Shown in pieces: positions 25,360 to 34,791 of a DNA stretch of 64,000 nucleotides. The translations under genes and the position numbers were made by a program. Position 1 is the stretch's first letter. Each line of letters starts with the position of its first letter. Source of the stretch: JADJXV01 sp964527785 (GTDB lineage Bacteria; Bacteroidota; Ignavibacteria; Kapaibacteriales; UBA961); contig CAZGNO010000011.1 of NCBI GenBank assembly GCA_964527785.1, positions 1-64,000 on the forward strand, given 5' to 3'. The notes beneath the pieces are model-generated. The model had not been told where the DNA came from. It made no database searches and saw nothing but the letters and a program-made list of their open reading frames with translations.

Positions 25360-27354
25360 ATGAGCGAAGAAACACTCCCCGAAGAAAACGCACTCCCCCA
25401 GAAATCCGCCTATTCCGAAGACAGTATTAAAGTTCTTGAAGGTCTCGAAGCTGTTCGTTTGCGCCCTGCAATGTATATCGGTGATGTAGGCGACCGCGGA
25501 CTCCACCATTTGATTCAAGAAGTTGTAGATAATTCGATAGATGAAGCACTTGCAGGATACTGCAAAAACATTTATGTAACCCTTCATGCAGACGGATCGT
25601 GTTCTGTACAAGACGACGGTCGCGGTATTCCGACCGGACCTCACCCTGTTAAGCAAATTTCCACACTCGAAGTAGTGCTTTGCACTCTCCATGCCGGCGG
25701 TAAATTCGACAAAGGCAGTTACAAAGTATCCGGCGGTCTTCACGGCGTGGGTGTGTCGTGCGTAAATGCACTTTCTATGGCTTTTACAGCCACTGTGCAT
25801 CGCGAAGGTAAGATTTATCAACAGCAGTATTCCAAAGGTGACCCACAAACTCCTGTAGAAGTTATCGGATCAACCGAAACGACAGGAACAACCATCCGCT
25901 TTTTACCGGATGATTCAATTTTCAAAACAGTTGTTTTCCGCGCTGAGAAAGTTGCTGAACGTTTACGTGAATTAGCATTTCTTAATCCGGATATTGTAAT
26001 GACCCTCGAAGATGAGCGCGAAGGTGGCTCGAAGGAAGTATATTGCTATCCGGGCGGTTTGGTTGATTTTGTACGGTATGTGGATTCAGGTGTAACAGGA
26101 GTTATTGCCCCTGTTTTGATTTCCGGTTCCGGCAAAAGTGATTCAGGTGCTGATACTATCGTAGAAATATGCTTTGAATATAACGACAGCTACAGCGAAA
26201 CACTTCTTTCGTATGTGAATAATATCAATACCGTAGAAGGTGGAACGCACGTAACCGGTTTCCGTTCGGCACTTACCCGAACTGTGAATTCATATGCTGT
26301 AGCAAATAACCTTATCAAGACAGCACTTTCCGGCGAGGATTTCCGCGAAGGACTAACGGCAATTATCTCTGCGAAAGTTGCCGAACCGCAATTTGAAGGG
26401 CAAACAAAAACTAAACTCGGTAACGGAGACGTAGAAGGTGTAGTTCGCTCCATTATCAATGAACAGCTTGCAATCTATCTCGACAGCAACCCTAAAGTTG
26501 CCAAGAAGATGGTGGAAAAAGCAAACCTTGCGGCAGAAGCCCGTATGGCTGCCAAAAAATCCCGTGAACTGGTACGCCGACAAAGCGCACTGGAATTTTC
26601 TTCATTACCGGGTAAACTGGCTGACTGTTCACTCCGTACAGCCGAAGATACTGAAGTATATTTGGTGGAGGGTGATTCGGCGGGCGGGTCGGCTAAACAA
26701 GGACGTGACCGCCGTTTTCAAGCAATTCTCCCTCTGCGCGGTAAAATTCTCAACACTCACCGCGCACGTATTCATAAAGTACTCGAAAACGAAGAAATCC
26801 GTACTATTATTACTGCTATTGGGTCAGGTTTTGGCGAAGAATTTGATGCTTCTAAGGCAAGATACGGCAAAGTGATTCTCATGGCTGATGCCGATGTGGA
26901 CGGTTCGCACATTCGTACTCTGCTGCTGACGTTTTTCTTCTTGCATATGCGTGAATTGATCTATCAAGGGAAATTATATATAGCCCAACCGCCACTCTAC
27001 AAAGTGAAGAAAGGCAAGCATGATTATTATGCCTATAATGAAACAGAACGCGATGAAATTATACGCAGAATCCGTAAAGACAAAATAGTAATGGACGACA
27101 AAGGGCAAGAAGTACTTGAAGGTGCAACAGCCGACGGTATCATCATTTCACGATTTAAAGGATTGGGCGAAATGAACCCTGAGCAACTCTGGGCTACAAC
27201 TATGAATCCTGAAACTCGAACCCTGCTTCAAGTAACTATCGAAAATGCAACCGAGGCAACTCATGTATTCGATACACTCATGGGTGAAAAAGTAGAGCCG
27301 CGTCGCGAATTTATAGAGCGTAACGCTCAATATGTAAAGAACTTGGATGTATAA
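25360..27354 (+). CDS. gyrB: DNA gyrase subunit B
   Basis: The 664-residue GyrB provides the ATPase and part of the DNA-cleavage core of gyrase. The N-terminal GHKL ATPase shows EGLEAVRLRPAMYIGD, VVDNSIDEALAGYC, DDGRGIPTG and the GGLHGVGVSCVNALS lid. The transducer region contains PQFEGQTKTKLGN, a GyrB mark. The TOPRIM domain has EGDSAGGSAKQGRDR near residue 437 and MADADVDGSHIRTLLLTFF near 507, with the metal-binding acidic residues. The C-terminal GyrA-contact part is the short type (EQLWATTMNPETRTL). The length suits gyrases without the proteobacterial insert. gyrA is not in the window. A terminator follows directly. Confidence 0.97.
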   Translation: MSEETLPEENALPQKSAYSEDSIKVLEGLEAVRLRPAMYIGDVGDRGLHHLIQEVVDNSIDEALAGYCKNIYVTLHADGSCSVQDDGRGIPTGPHPVKQISTLEVVLCTLHAGGKFDKGSYKVSGGLHGVGVSCVNALSMAFTATVHREGKIYQQQYSKGDPQTPVEVIGSTETTGTTIRFLPDDSIFKTVVFRAEKVAERLRELAFLNPDIVMTLEDEREGGSKEVYCYPGGLVDFVRYVDSGVTGVIAPVLISGSGKSDSGADTIVEICFEYNDSYSETLLSYVNNINTVEGGTHVTGFRSALTRTVNSYAVANNLIKTALSGEDFREGLTAIISAKVAEPQFEGQTKTKLGNGDVEGVVRSIINEQLAIYLDSNPKVAKKMVEKANLAAEARMAAKKSRELVRRQSALEFSSLPGKLADCSLRTAEDTEVYLVEGDSAGGSAKQGRDRRFQAILPLRGKILNTHRARIHKVLENEEIRTIITAIGSGFGEEFDASKARYGKVILMADADVDGSHIRTLLLTFFFLHMRELIYQGKLYIAQPPLYKVKKGKHDYYAYNETERDEIIRRIRKDKIVMDDKGQEVLEGATADGIIISRFKGLGEMNPEQLWATTMNPETRTLLQVTIENATEATHVFDTLMGEKVEPRREFIERNAQYVKNLDV

Positions 27355-27382
27355 ATAACATATATATTTAAATTTGAAAATT

Positions 27383-27415
27383 CGGTCGGTTGCACACAAC
27401 AGCCGACCGTTTTTA
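27383..27415 (+). terminator. Rho-independent terminator after gyrB
   Basis: The stem CGGTCGGTTG/CAGCCGACCG (one T-G wobble) with a 7-nt loop is followed by a run of T at 27410-27415, 29 nt after the gyrB stop. Confidence 0.85.
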
Positions 27416-27453
27416 TTACAGTGAATATCATCTATTCAAGCAATTCAGATATA

Positions 27454-29307
27454 ATGAAACGCTTCCTTTTGTTTTCTATTCCGCTTGTTATTGGTATAAT
27501 CGCCGCTTTATGCGCATGGAACTATCTTTGGTTACCATTTTCCAACCCCCTCGGCATCACCGGTGATATTGCTTCCATCGGTTACAATCCTTCGAATAAC
27601 ACTCTTCGATTCGCAGCTTTGCTCTTTACGCCGATTATCCTGCTGCTACTTGCTACCCTTTTTAAACCAGATGTTTTTTTACGAAAAACGCCTCCACGAC
27701 CGGTTGTTTCCGACGCCAAGGTTTCAAGTTTGAAGCAGAAGGTATTTTCAAAGTTACTGGTCAGTTTTCTCGCAGTATTATTTGCAATGACCAGTCCGAC
27801 ATTTATTGATTCCGGCAGTTTTGACACGTTTCATGAAGGCGAGAGTTTAGGTCCTGCAATTTCATATCAAGAAGGACAAATACCGTATAAAGATTTTGTG
27901 ATGATTCACGGCGTCTATCAAGATCCTTTGCGAGCAGTCGTGGCTTTTTCGTTATTTGGCAAGTCTATCGCTGCTGCACGAACGTGGGAAGCTATTGTTA
28001 AAATATTCACCTGGATTTTACTCGGAATATTCCTACTCGAAGTATTTGAATGGAAGCCAAACCGTACAATATTTGTCCTTGCCTGCATAGGTTTCCTCTC
28101 TACTATCAAAGCCATAACCATCATGCCGCGCGATGTTACGACTATCCTCTATTTACTGTCATTCCCTGTATTTTACAAAGCAATTTCACTTAAACCCGTT
28201 AGGAAATATTTGATGATTGCGGCGAGTTTTGGTTTAGGTTTTTTGCCTCTTCTTGGACTTGGAATGTCTGTAGACCGTGGTGTTTATTACTTTGTAATGT
28301 CCGTGATTTTCATACCTGTTCTCTACTTTTTTTTCTTTCGACGAAGTATTTATTCCAAAACTTTTCTTACAGGAGTTTCACTGGGTATCACATTGGGATT
28401 TTTAGCTTTAGGCGAGCTTCTCAAATGGAATTTCAGCGGTTTCATCCAATTTTACTTTGTGATGATGCCCGAATACAAAGATTTAATGGACGGGTTTGTC
28501 TATACGATTTTTGCACCTCGATTCGGAATCCCCGCGCTTGTCTACGCTTTTGCAACATATCTGATTACTTGGAAGTTTCTAACATTTTCTGTGGGTTCAC
28601 CCTCCACCTTTTTCCGGAAAATCAAGGAATTCATTGCAGAGCATCTTGTTGAAATAGCTGTATTACTTCTTGCGCTCTTGCTCTATAGAAATGCACTCGG
28701 TCGTGCAGACTGGACTCATATTAATTATAGCTGGTTCGGTATACTACTGTTTCTATTGATTGTTTTTGCAAAAGAAGTTCTCCCGTTGATTGTAGATAAA
28801 TTCCCCATCCTTCGGAAAAATACAGTTGTACTTTTCATAATTGCACTTGTATCGGGCTATCCGGCCGGTCTCTTTCCGCAGCGCAGCGCATGGAATGAGA
28901 ATTTTCCGTTAGGTAGAAACGATTCAACATTTATTCCTCAAAAAGACAAGCAAGCGATTACTTTCCTCCAAAAGAACTTGAGCAGCAGTGATGACTTCCT
29001 TACACTTACCGATGAAGCAGCGTGGTACTATTACCTAAACAAACCCTGCCCTGTTCGGTTTAATATTATTATCCATTCAATGCACCCGAAGTTTCAGCAG
29101 GAAGTTGTTGATTCCCTGCGTAAGCGAAATGTAAAGTTTGTTTTATATCGTAACGGACACTGGGCAAACTTCCCAAAATCAGTTGACAAGTCCCCAATTT
29201 TACCGATAGTCATGGAATACATTCATGCTAATTTCAGACCATATATCACTTTGAATGACAATGAAATTTGGATAAAAACTAAAACAATACAAGCTGAGAA
29301 CCGGTAA
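27454..29307 (+). CDS. Large polytopic membrane protein, probable GT-C glycosyltransferase
   Basis: The start at ATG 27454 (MKRFLLFSIPLVIGIIAALCAW) opens directly on a membrane helix; a GTG at 27421 would add 11 residues. The protein of about 617 residues has around 12 hydrophobic segments. A first large loop contains TFHEGESLGPAISYQEGQ followed by IPYKDFVMIHGVYQDPL, the acid-rich His/Glu-Gly and PYKDF-HG layout that recurs in bacterial GT-C sugar transferases. A soluble C-terminal part of about 130 residues follows. It is the third GT-C-type protein in the window. The substrate is unknown. It begins just after the gyrB terminator and is likely transcribed from its own promoter. Confidence 0.65.
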   Translation: MKRFLLFSIPLVIGIIAALCAWNYLWLPFSNPLGITGDIASIGYNPSNNTLRFAALLFTPIILLLLATLFKPDVFLRKTPPRPVVSDAKVSSLKQKVFSKLLVSFLAVLFAMTSPTFIDSGSFDTFHEGESLGPAISYQEGQIPYKDFVMIHGVYQDPLRAVVAFSLFGKSIAAARTWEAIVKIFTWILLGIFLLEVFEWKPNRTIFVLACIGFLSTIKAITIMPRDVTTILYLLSFPVFYKAISLKPVRKYLMIAASFGLGFLPLLGLGMSVDRGVYYFVMSVIFIPVLYFFFFRRSIYSKTFLTGVSLGITLGFLALGELLKWNFSGFIQFYFVMMPEYKDLMDGFVYTIFAPRFGIPALVYAFATYLITWKFLTFSVGSPSTFFRKIKEFIAEHLVEIAVLLLALLLYRNALGRADWTHINYSWFGILLFLLIVFAKEVLPLIVDKFPILRKNTVVLFIIALVSGYPAGLFPQRSAWNENFPLGRNDSTFIPQKDKQAITFLQKNLSSSDDFLTLTDEAAWYYYLNKPCPVRFNIIIHSMHPKFQQEVVDSLRKRNVKFVLYRNGHWANFPKSVDKSPILPIVMEYIHANFRPYITLNDNEIWIKTKTIQAENR

Positions 29308-29425
29308 TTCTTTCAACTAATTACAACGTTAAGTAAAAGTGAAATTAAACCCCAGAATTTTCTTCCAAAAACGGGCAAATGATGGTAACCAAAAGCGATC
29401 AATCAATTACAAAAAAAAACACCTT

Positions 29426-30259
29426 ATGACTCATATCGTTGAAAAAATTGAATCATACCTTCGTCAGCAACGCGAAGTAACCGGCGACCTGCTTTATATT
29501 GAGCCGAACCGAATTGTAATTGCCCATGAACAACTTAGTGAAATCGAACATAAAAAAGTACCTCAAAAGACAGGATCAGCAATTAATACCGTAACCAAAA
29601 CAATGATAAATTCTTCACCTGAACTCAATAAACAATTTGTTATGCCTCAACGAACTTCAGATATATTTACCGGTGGTGCTCCCCAATGGATGAATGCACC
29701 TGATTTGCCGATTCTTTACAATCAAATTCATACATGTATGAATTGTGCATTGGGTGCAACCCGAACAAATTTCGTATTCGGTACAGGCAATCCCAATGCA
29801 GACATTATGGTAATAGGTGAAGCTCCCGGAGCAGACGAGGATGCACAAGGCAAACCGTTTGTAGGGGCTGCCGGACAATTACTCACAAAAATCCTTGCAG
29901 CAATAGGAATTGTACGTGAGGATGTGTTTATTGCCAATATCATCAAGTGTCGCCCACCCAATAACCGCCGACCTGAAAAAAGCGAAACTGAGCAATGTGA
30001 ACCATATCTAATGAAGCAAATAGAGCTTGTTCAGCCCAAATTCATCCTTGCGGTCGGACTAACCGCAGCGAATACATTACTCAAATCAGAGAATAAAATG
30101 GGCGATATTCGCGGAAAGGTGATAGATTTTCACGGTATTACTATGATTGTTACATATCACCCCGCTGCACTCTTGCGTAATCCAAGCTGGAAACAAGCAA
30201 CGTGGGATGATGTTCAGTTGCTCCAAAAATTGTATTTGGAAAGTAAGGGGAAGGGGTAG
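29426..30259 (+). CDS. Type 4 uracil-DNA glycosylase (Fe-S)
   Basis: The start is set at ATG 29426 (MTHIVEKIESYLRQ); a GTG at 29339 would add a basic stretch of low plausibility. The 277-residue enzyme excises uracil from DNA. The [4Fe-4S] cysteines are in TCMNCALG (near residues 104 and 107), IKCRPP (near 175) and EQCEPY (near 191). The catalytic motif is GEAPGADEDAQGKPFVG, and the C-terminal motif is VTYHPAALLRNPSWK. About 70 N-terminal residues precede the domain, a common extension. Family 4 enzymes are widespread in thermophiles and in many Bacteroidota-group bacteria. It acts with uvrB-type repair but is not linked to it here. Confidence 0.93.
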   Translation: MTHIVEKIESYLRQQREVTGDLLYIEPNRIVIAHEQLSEIEHKKVPQKTGSAINTVTKTMINSSPELNKQFVMPQRTSDIFTGGAPQWMNAPDLPILYNQIHTCMNCALGATRTNFVFGTGNPNADIMVIGEAPGADEDAQGKPFVGAAGQLLTKILAAIGIVREDVFIANIIKCRPPNNRRPEKSETEQCEPYLMKQIELVQPKFILAVGLTAANTLLKSENKMGDIRGKVIDFHGITMIVTYHPAALLRNPSWKQATWDDVQLLQKLYLESKGKG

Positions 30260-30557
30260 ATGGGGTAAGCGAATGGGGTCTCTCATCTCAAATATCAATT
30301 GATAGTAAGCCAACAGGGATCTAAAACCAAAAGCGCAACAATCAAACTGACAGAATTTTAGTAGGTACTTCCTGTGGTTAGTAATACAATAACCGACATC
30401 ACTTCTTAAACTACCATTTCAACAAACACCACAAGCAAATTTATATACCACCACAATCAATGCATTGTTCGTATTTCTACAAAGTATCTTCGTTCTTCTC
30501 ATTTTTTTGATACGTAAGAAACATTCCGGTAATTTGTGAATTATTTCCAAAGAAATT
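30260..30557 (+). promoter_or_regulatory. Intergenic region with candidate promoter for the LytS/LytTR operon
   Basis: About 300 bp with no visible gene. Near its end, TTTG at 30506-30509 and TAATTTG at 30530-30536 are 20 nt apart and 21 nt before the ATG at 30558. This resembles the Bacteroidota TTTG...TAnnTTTG promoter, one base short in the second box. Nothing else notable was seen. Confidence 0.35.
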
Positions 30558-31583
30558 ATGAAAGTTAAGCCGCTCACTATTGCCTTACATACCTTGGTTT
30601 GGTTGTTATTGCTGGTTATACCTTATGTTTCAACTGACCAAGTCTTCAATTTTTTTGTACCGGGGTCCGGTGTAAAATATCTTTTACTGAGTGTTGGTTT
30701 AAGTAGTGTTTTGCTAGTGTTATTTTACTATAACTACTTTTTTCTCATCCCTAAATATCTTATCGTCAAAAAATACTGGCACTACTTTTCATTTCTATTC
30801 TTATCAATAGTAATAGCATTTTCACTTTCAGGTACTACGTTTTTCTTTTCTGATTTCAATCCGGAAAAATTATCTAAAACCAATCCGATTATTGAAAAAA
30901 TCATTCCCGTTATCATTATCAATACCATCTCATTGTGGCTCTTATCCATAGTATCATCAATCCTATGGACAATTTACAACCGGTTAAAGCAAACCGAAAG
31001 CGAAAGACTTTCAGCGCAAATAGCTTCTCTCAAATCACAAATCAACCCACACTTCCTGTTTAATACTTTGAACAACATTTATGCAACAGCCATAGATACA
31101 TCTCCAAAAGCTGCAGATATGATTGACAAGCTCTCGGAGATGATGCGCTACACTATGAAAGACATACAACAGGATTTTGTTTTGCTGGAAGATGAAATAA
31201 ACTACATCAACAATTTTATTGAATTACAAAGATTACGTTTAGACAGAAGTGTGAAACTGGAATATTATAGTTTGGAAAACATTCCTGCTTTCCAAATTGC
31301 CCCTATGTTGATAATCCCTTTTGTTGAAAACGCTTTTAAACATGGGGTAAACTCAGAGCAAAAGAGCCACATTAAAATTGAAATGGAAATGAATAAAACA
31401 GAGTTTCAGTTAAGTGTGGTAAATAATAAAGTGAATATTCAGAAGGACATTTCTGAAAGAAGCGGACTAGGGATTGAGAACACAAAACACCGTTTAAACT
31501 TAATGTATCCTTCAAAACATTTGCTGGTTATTAATGATACCGACAAGGATTTTTCTATTTCTTTGCATATCAACTTACAATGA
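30558..31583 (+). CDS. LytS-type sensor histidine kinase
   Basis: The 341-residue kinase has four N-terminal membrane helices (about residues 8-145) with short loops and no large sensor domain. A short coiled region precedes the His_kinase domain. The phosphorylation site is His165 in QINPHFLFNTLNNIY. The ATP-binding part shows IIPFVENAFKHGV (N-box) and SGLGIENTKHRLNLMYP (G-box). This is the LytS/YehU class typical of Bacteroidota. The ATG of the response-regulator gene overlaps its stop (ATGA, 31580-31583), so the two are translationally coupled. The stimulus is unknown; the operon neighbours suggest control of the TonB receptor and lipoprotein that follow. Confidence 0.92.
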   Translation: MKVKPLTIALHTLVWLLLLVIPYVSTDQVFNFFVPGSGVKYLLLSVGLSSVLLVLFYYNYFFLIPKYLIVKKYWHYFSFLFLSIVIAFSLSGTTFFFSDFNPEKLSKTNPIIEKIIPVIIINTISLWLLSIVSSILWTIYNRLKQTESERLSAQIASLKSQINPHFLFNTLNNIYATAIDTSPKAADMIDKLSEMMRYTMKDIQQDFVLLEDEINYINNFIELQRLRLDRSVKLEYYSLENIPAFQIAPMLIIPFVENAFKHGVNSEQKSHIKIEMEMNKTEFQLSVVNNKVNIQKDISERSGLGIENTKHRLNLMYPSKHLLVINDTDKDFSISLHINLQ

Positions 31584-32272
31584 TAAATTCAATTGCCATA
31601 GATGATGAACCGTTAGCACTTAGAGTGATTCAATCGTTGTGTGATAAAAGTGAAAACGTCAATCTGCAAAAAACATTCACCCAACCTAACGAGGCATTGA
31701 AGTATTTACGGAAATTTCCGACTGACCTGATTTTTTGTGATATACAAATGCCTTCCATGACGGGAATCAGTTTAGTAAAATCATTACAGCAAAATACAAT
31801 GGTGATTTTTACGACTGCTTTTAGCGAATATGCAGCCGTCAGTTACGAGTTAAACGCCATTGATTATTTGCTCAAACCTATCAATCAGAAACGGTTTACT
31901 CAAGCCATTGCTAAAGCGCAGGAATATTTTGATTATATCAATAAAAAAGACCAGAATGTTGAAAAAAGTATTTTTGTACGCGCCGATTTTAGTTTGGTTA
32001 AAATTCCTTTAGCTGATATTCTGTACATCGAAGGATTGGCTGATTATCTCAAAATTTATATCAAAGATCGCAAAACCATTGTAGTTCGGATGCCCATGAA
32101 AGACATGATGGAAAAGCTGAATTCCGGTGATTTCATTCGTGTACATCGCAGTTTTATTTTGCCTTTCAACAAAATTGAAGCAGTGAGAGGAACAACCATT
32201 TTCATTGGCGACATGGAGTTTCCTATTGGACGTACGTACAACGACGAGTTTTTCAACCGCTATTCTTCATAA
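31580..32272 (+). CDS. LytTR-family response regulator
   Basis: The 230-residue regulator has a receiver domain (residues 1-120) with the phosphoacceptor Asp54 in FCDIQMPSMTG, Thr and Lys contacts in MVIFTTAFSEYA and AIDYLLKPINQ, and the acidic pair DDEPLALR near the start. Residues about 135-230 form a LytTR DNA-binding domain (FVRADFSLVKIPLADILYIEG, IRVHRSFILPFNKIEAV). It pairs with the kinase that overlaps it by 4 nt. LytTR regulators bind direct repeats in promoters; the 192-bp gap before the TonB receptor gene is a natural target, although I saw no clear repeat there. Confidence 0.93.
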   Translation: MINSIAIDDEPLALRVIQSLCDKSENVNLQKTFTQPNEALKYLRKFPTDLIFCDIQMPSMTGISLVKSLQQNTMVIFTTAFSEYAAVSYELNAIDYLLKPINQKRFTQAIAKAQEYFDYINKKDQNVEKSIFVRADFSLVKIPLADILYIEGLADYLKIYIKDRKTIVVRMPMKDMMEKLNSGDFIRVHRSFILPFNKIEAVRGTTIFIGDMEFPIGRTYNDEFFNRYSS

Positions 32273-32464
32273 ACACCCTCCTCTTCGTTATACCTTGACA
32301 GCTCACAAAGAGACGTGAGGTATTTACATTCTTCGCATAACTCGCTCACTTCTTCTCATAAATTTTTACAAGGATTTTTTTGATTGCACTTTTGTATCGT
32401 TAATTATAAAAATGTATTTGCGATTGTAAAGCCGAATACACCCCCATTATTTTAATTCACGATT

Positions 32465-34774
32465 ATGTATAAGAAAACAGCAATCATCCTCTTTCTTTTA
32501 TTCAGTTCAATCCAGTTGCAGGCACAACAAAAATTTACAGTAAGCGGAACCATCTATGACAAAAAGAATGGTGAAACTATGATTGGTGCTAAAATTTTTC
32601 CTCTTGAGCTTAAAGGAGTCGGTACATTATGTAACCGCTATGGCTTTTATTCCCTCACTTTGCCCGAAGGGAAATACTACATCGTTTGCTCCTACATTGG
32701 TTATAAATCCGACACCGCATTTATTAATTTAAACGCAAACATCAAATCCGACCGTTACCTTTCTGAGAGTGCTTTGATGATGAAAGAGGTAGTTGCCTCT
32801 GCAACGAAAGAAAATGATAATCTTACCAAAACTGAGATAGGAGTAGAGAAAATTGACATCAAAGAAATAGCAAAACTCCCGGTAATCTTTGGTGAAAAGG
32901 ATGTACTTAAAGCCATTCAACTCATGCCGGGCGTTAAATCTGCCGGAGAAGGCAACAGTGGTTTTTTTGTTCGTGGCGGTTCTGCAGACCAAAACCTAAT
33001 CCTATTGGACGAAGCAACGGTATATAATGCGTCTCACTTATTAGGTTTCTTTTCCACGTTCAACAGCGAGGCATTAAAAGATGTTACGATTATCAAAGGA
33101 AACAGCCCTGCACAATACGGCGGAAGATTATCTTCTGTTTTAGATGTAAAAATGAAAGAAGGCAACAACCAAAAATACTCAGTTACTGGTGGTTTGGGGC
33201 TGATCAGCAGTCGTCTGGGTGTGGAAGGACCTATCGTACAGGACAAAGGTTCGTTTATTGTATCAGGCAGACGGACGTATGCAGATGTTTTCTTGAAATT
33301 GACTGATGATTTCAAAGACAACTCACTTTATTTTTATGATCTTAATGCAAAGGCAAATTACAAAATCAACGATAATAACAGAATTTTTCTCTCCGGGTAT
33401 TTAGGCAGGGACAAATTAGGTTTTGGTGCCTTCGGAATTGATTGGGGAAATGTAACAGGCACACTACGATGGAACAGCATACTAAGCCCGGATCTCTTTT
33501 CTAATACCTCTGTTATCTACAGTGATTACAGCTACCAAATAGGTATTACCAGCGGTAAAAGCAATCTGAATATCAAATCTGAAATAAAAGATTGGACACT
33601 CAAGGAAGAATTTCAATACTTCCCTAATTCTAATAATTCGATTCGCTTTGGTTTCAGTACTATTTATCACAATCTTATTCCAAATCGGTTTACAGGTAAT
33701 GTAATAAATGAGGTAGAAAAAAAGGGAAGATACAGTTGGGAAAATGCAATTTTTGTGAGCAATACCATGAATATTACGGAGGGTTTCACTCTTGATTATG
33801 GTTTGCGGCTCAGCGCCTACTCAATACTTGGAGGTGATACATATAAAATATATGATAAAGGAGCTTTGATTGACAGCGTTGTGCTTGCGTTAGGTGAGTT
33901 CGGGAAAACATATTACAACCTTGAACCACGTATTCAATTCAGCGTTTTACTCGATGAAAAAAGCAGCATCAAGGGCGGGTATGCTCGAAACACTCAGCAT
34001 CTGCATTTGCTTAGCAACAGTACGGTCAGTACGCCTACCGACCAGTGGATCGGTAACTCTTACAACATCAAAGGTGAAATTTCAGACCAAGTGAGCTTAG
34101 GGTATTTTCAAAATTTTGGGGATGAGGATAATACATACCAATGTAGCATTGAAACCTATTACAAGGATTTACAAAATCAGGTTGACTATAAAAATGGTGC
34201 CGACATCAATTCATCACCCGATATTGAAAGCGAATTATTATATGGAAAAGGCAGGGCTTATGGTGTCGAGTTTTTAATTAAGAAAGCACAAGGAAAATTC
34301 ACAGGATGGATTGGCTACACTCTTTCTAAAACAGAAAGGAAAATTGACGGTATCAATGACGGCAATTGGTATAATGCCAAGCAAGACCGTACTCATGATT
34401 TATCAATTGTTGCTATGTATGAACTTTCCGACCGATGGTCACTTTCAGCGCTCTTTGTGTACAATACCGGAAATGCAGTTACATTTCCAAGCGGGAAATA
34501 TGATATTGGAGGCAACACGGTTTTTTACTACACCGAACGAAACGGATACCGTATTCCTGATTATCATCGCTTGGATTTTGGAGCTACGTACACTATATCA
34601 CACGATGAGAACTATGAATCATCATTGAATTTCAGTTTGTATAATGCCTATGGTAGGGAGAATGCTTTCACCATCGAATTTGCCAACAGTGAAAACGACC
34701 CTACAAAAACAGTAGCAACACAAACATCTTTATTTCGTTGGATTCCGTCCGTTACGTACAATTTCAAATTCTAA
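32465..34774 (+). CDS. TonB-dependent outer-membrane receptor with carboxypeptidase-like domain
   Basis: The 769-residue protein starts with a signal peptide (YKKTAIILFLLFSSIQLQAQ). A carboxypeptidase-regulatory-like domain follows (about residues 24-100, FTVSGTIYDKKNGETMIGA). Next is the plug (AIQLMPGVKSAGEGNSGFFVRGGSADQ in two halves, NSEALKDVTIIKGNSPAQYGG) and a beta-barrel to the C-terminal aromatic residue (SVTYNFKF). It is shorter than SusC-type receptors, and no SusD gene is present. A DUF4249 lipoprotein gene follows 17 bp after the stop, a known pairing in Bacteroidota. The ligand is not predictable. Confidence 0.9.
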   Translation: MYKKTAIILFLLFSSIQLQAQQKFTVSGTIYDKKNGETMIGAKIFPLELKGVGTLCNRYGFYSLTLPEGKYYIVCSYIGYKSDTAFINLNANIKSDRYLSESALMMKEVVASATKENDNLTKTEIGVEKIDIKEIAKLPVIFGEKDVLKAIQLMPGVKSAGEGNSGFFVRGGSADQNLILLDEATVYNASHLLGFFSTFNSEALKDVTIIKGNSPAQYGGRLSSVLDVKMKEGNNQKYSVTGGLGLISSRLGVEGPIVQDKGSFIVSGRRTYADVFLKLTDDFKDNSLYFYDLNAKANYKINDNNRIFLSGYLGRDKLGFGAFGIDWGNVTGTLRWNSILSPDLFSNTSVIYSDYSYQIGITSGKSNLNIKSEIKDWTLKEEFQYFPNSNNSIRFGFSTIYHNLIPNRFTGNVINEVEKKGRYSWENAIFVSNTMNITEGFTLDYGLRLSAYSILGGDTYKIYDKGALIDSVVLALGEFGKTYYNLEPRIQFSVLLDEKSSIKGGYARNTQHLHLLSNSTVSTPTDQWIGNSYNIKGEISDQVSLGYFQNFGDEDNTYQCSIETYYKDLQNQVDYKNGADINSSPDIESELLYGKGRAYGVEFLIKKAQGKFTGWIGYTLSKTERKIDGINDGNWYNAKQDRTHDLSIVAMYELSDRWSLSALFVYNTGNAVTFPSGKYDIGGNTVFYYTERNGYRIPDYHRLDFGATYTISHDENYESSLNFSLYNAYGRENAFTIEFANSENDPTKTVATQTSLFRWIPSVTYNFKF

Positions 34775-34791
34775 TTTTAGAAATCACAACT

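Noticed and set aside
25321..25848. 175-codon minus-strand frame over gyrB
   Set aside because: It lies over the conserved gyrB ATPase code; its sequence shows no recognisable domain.
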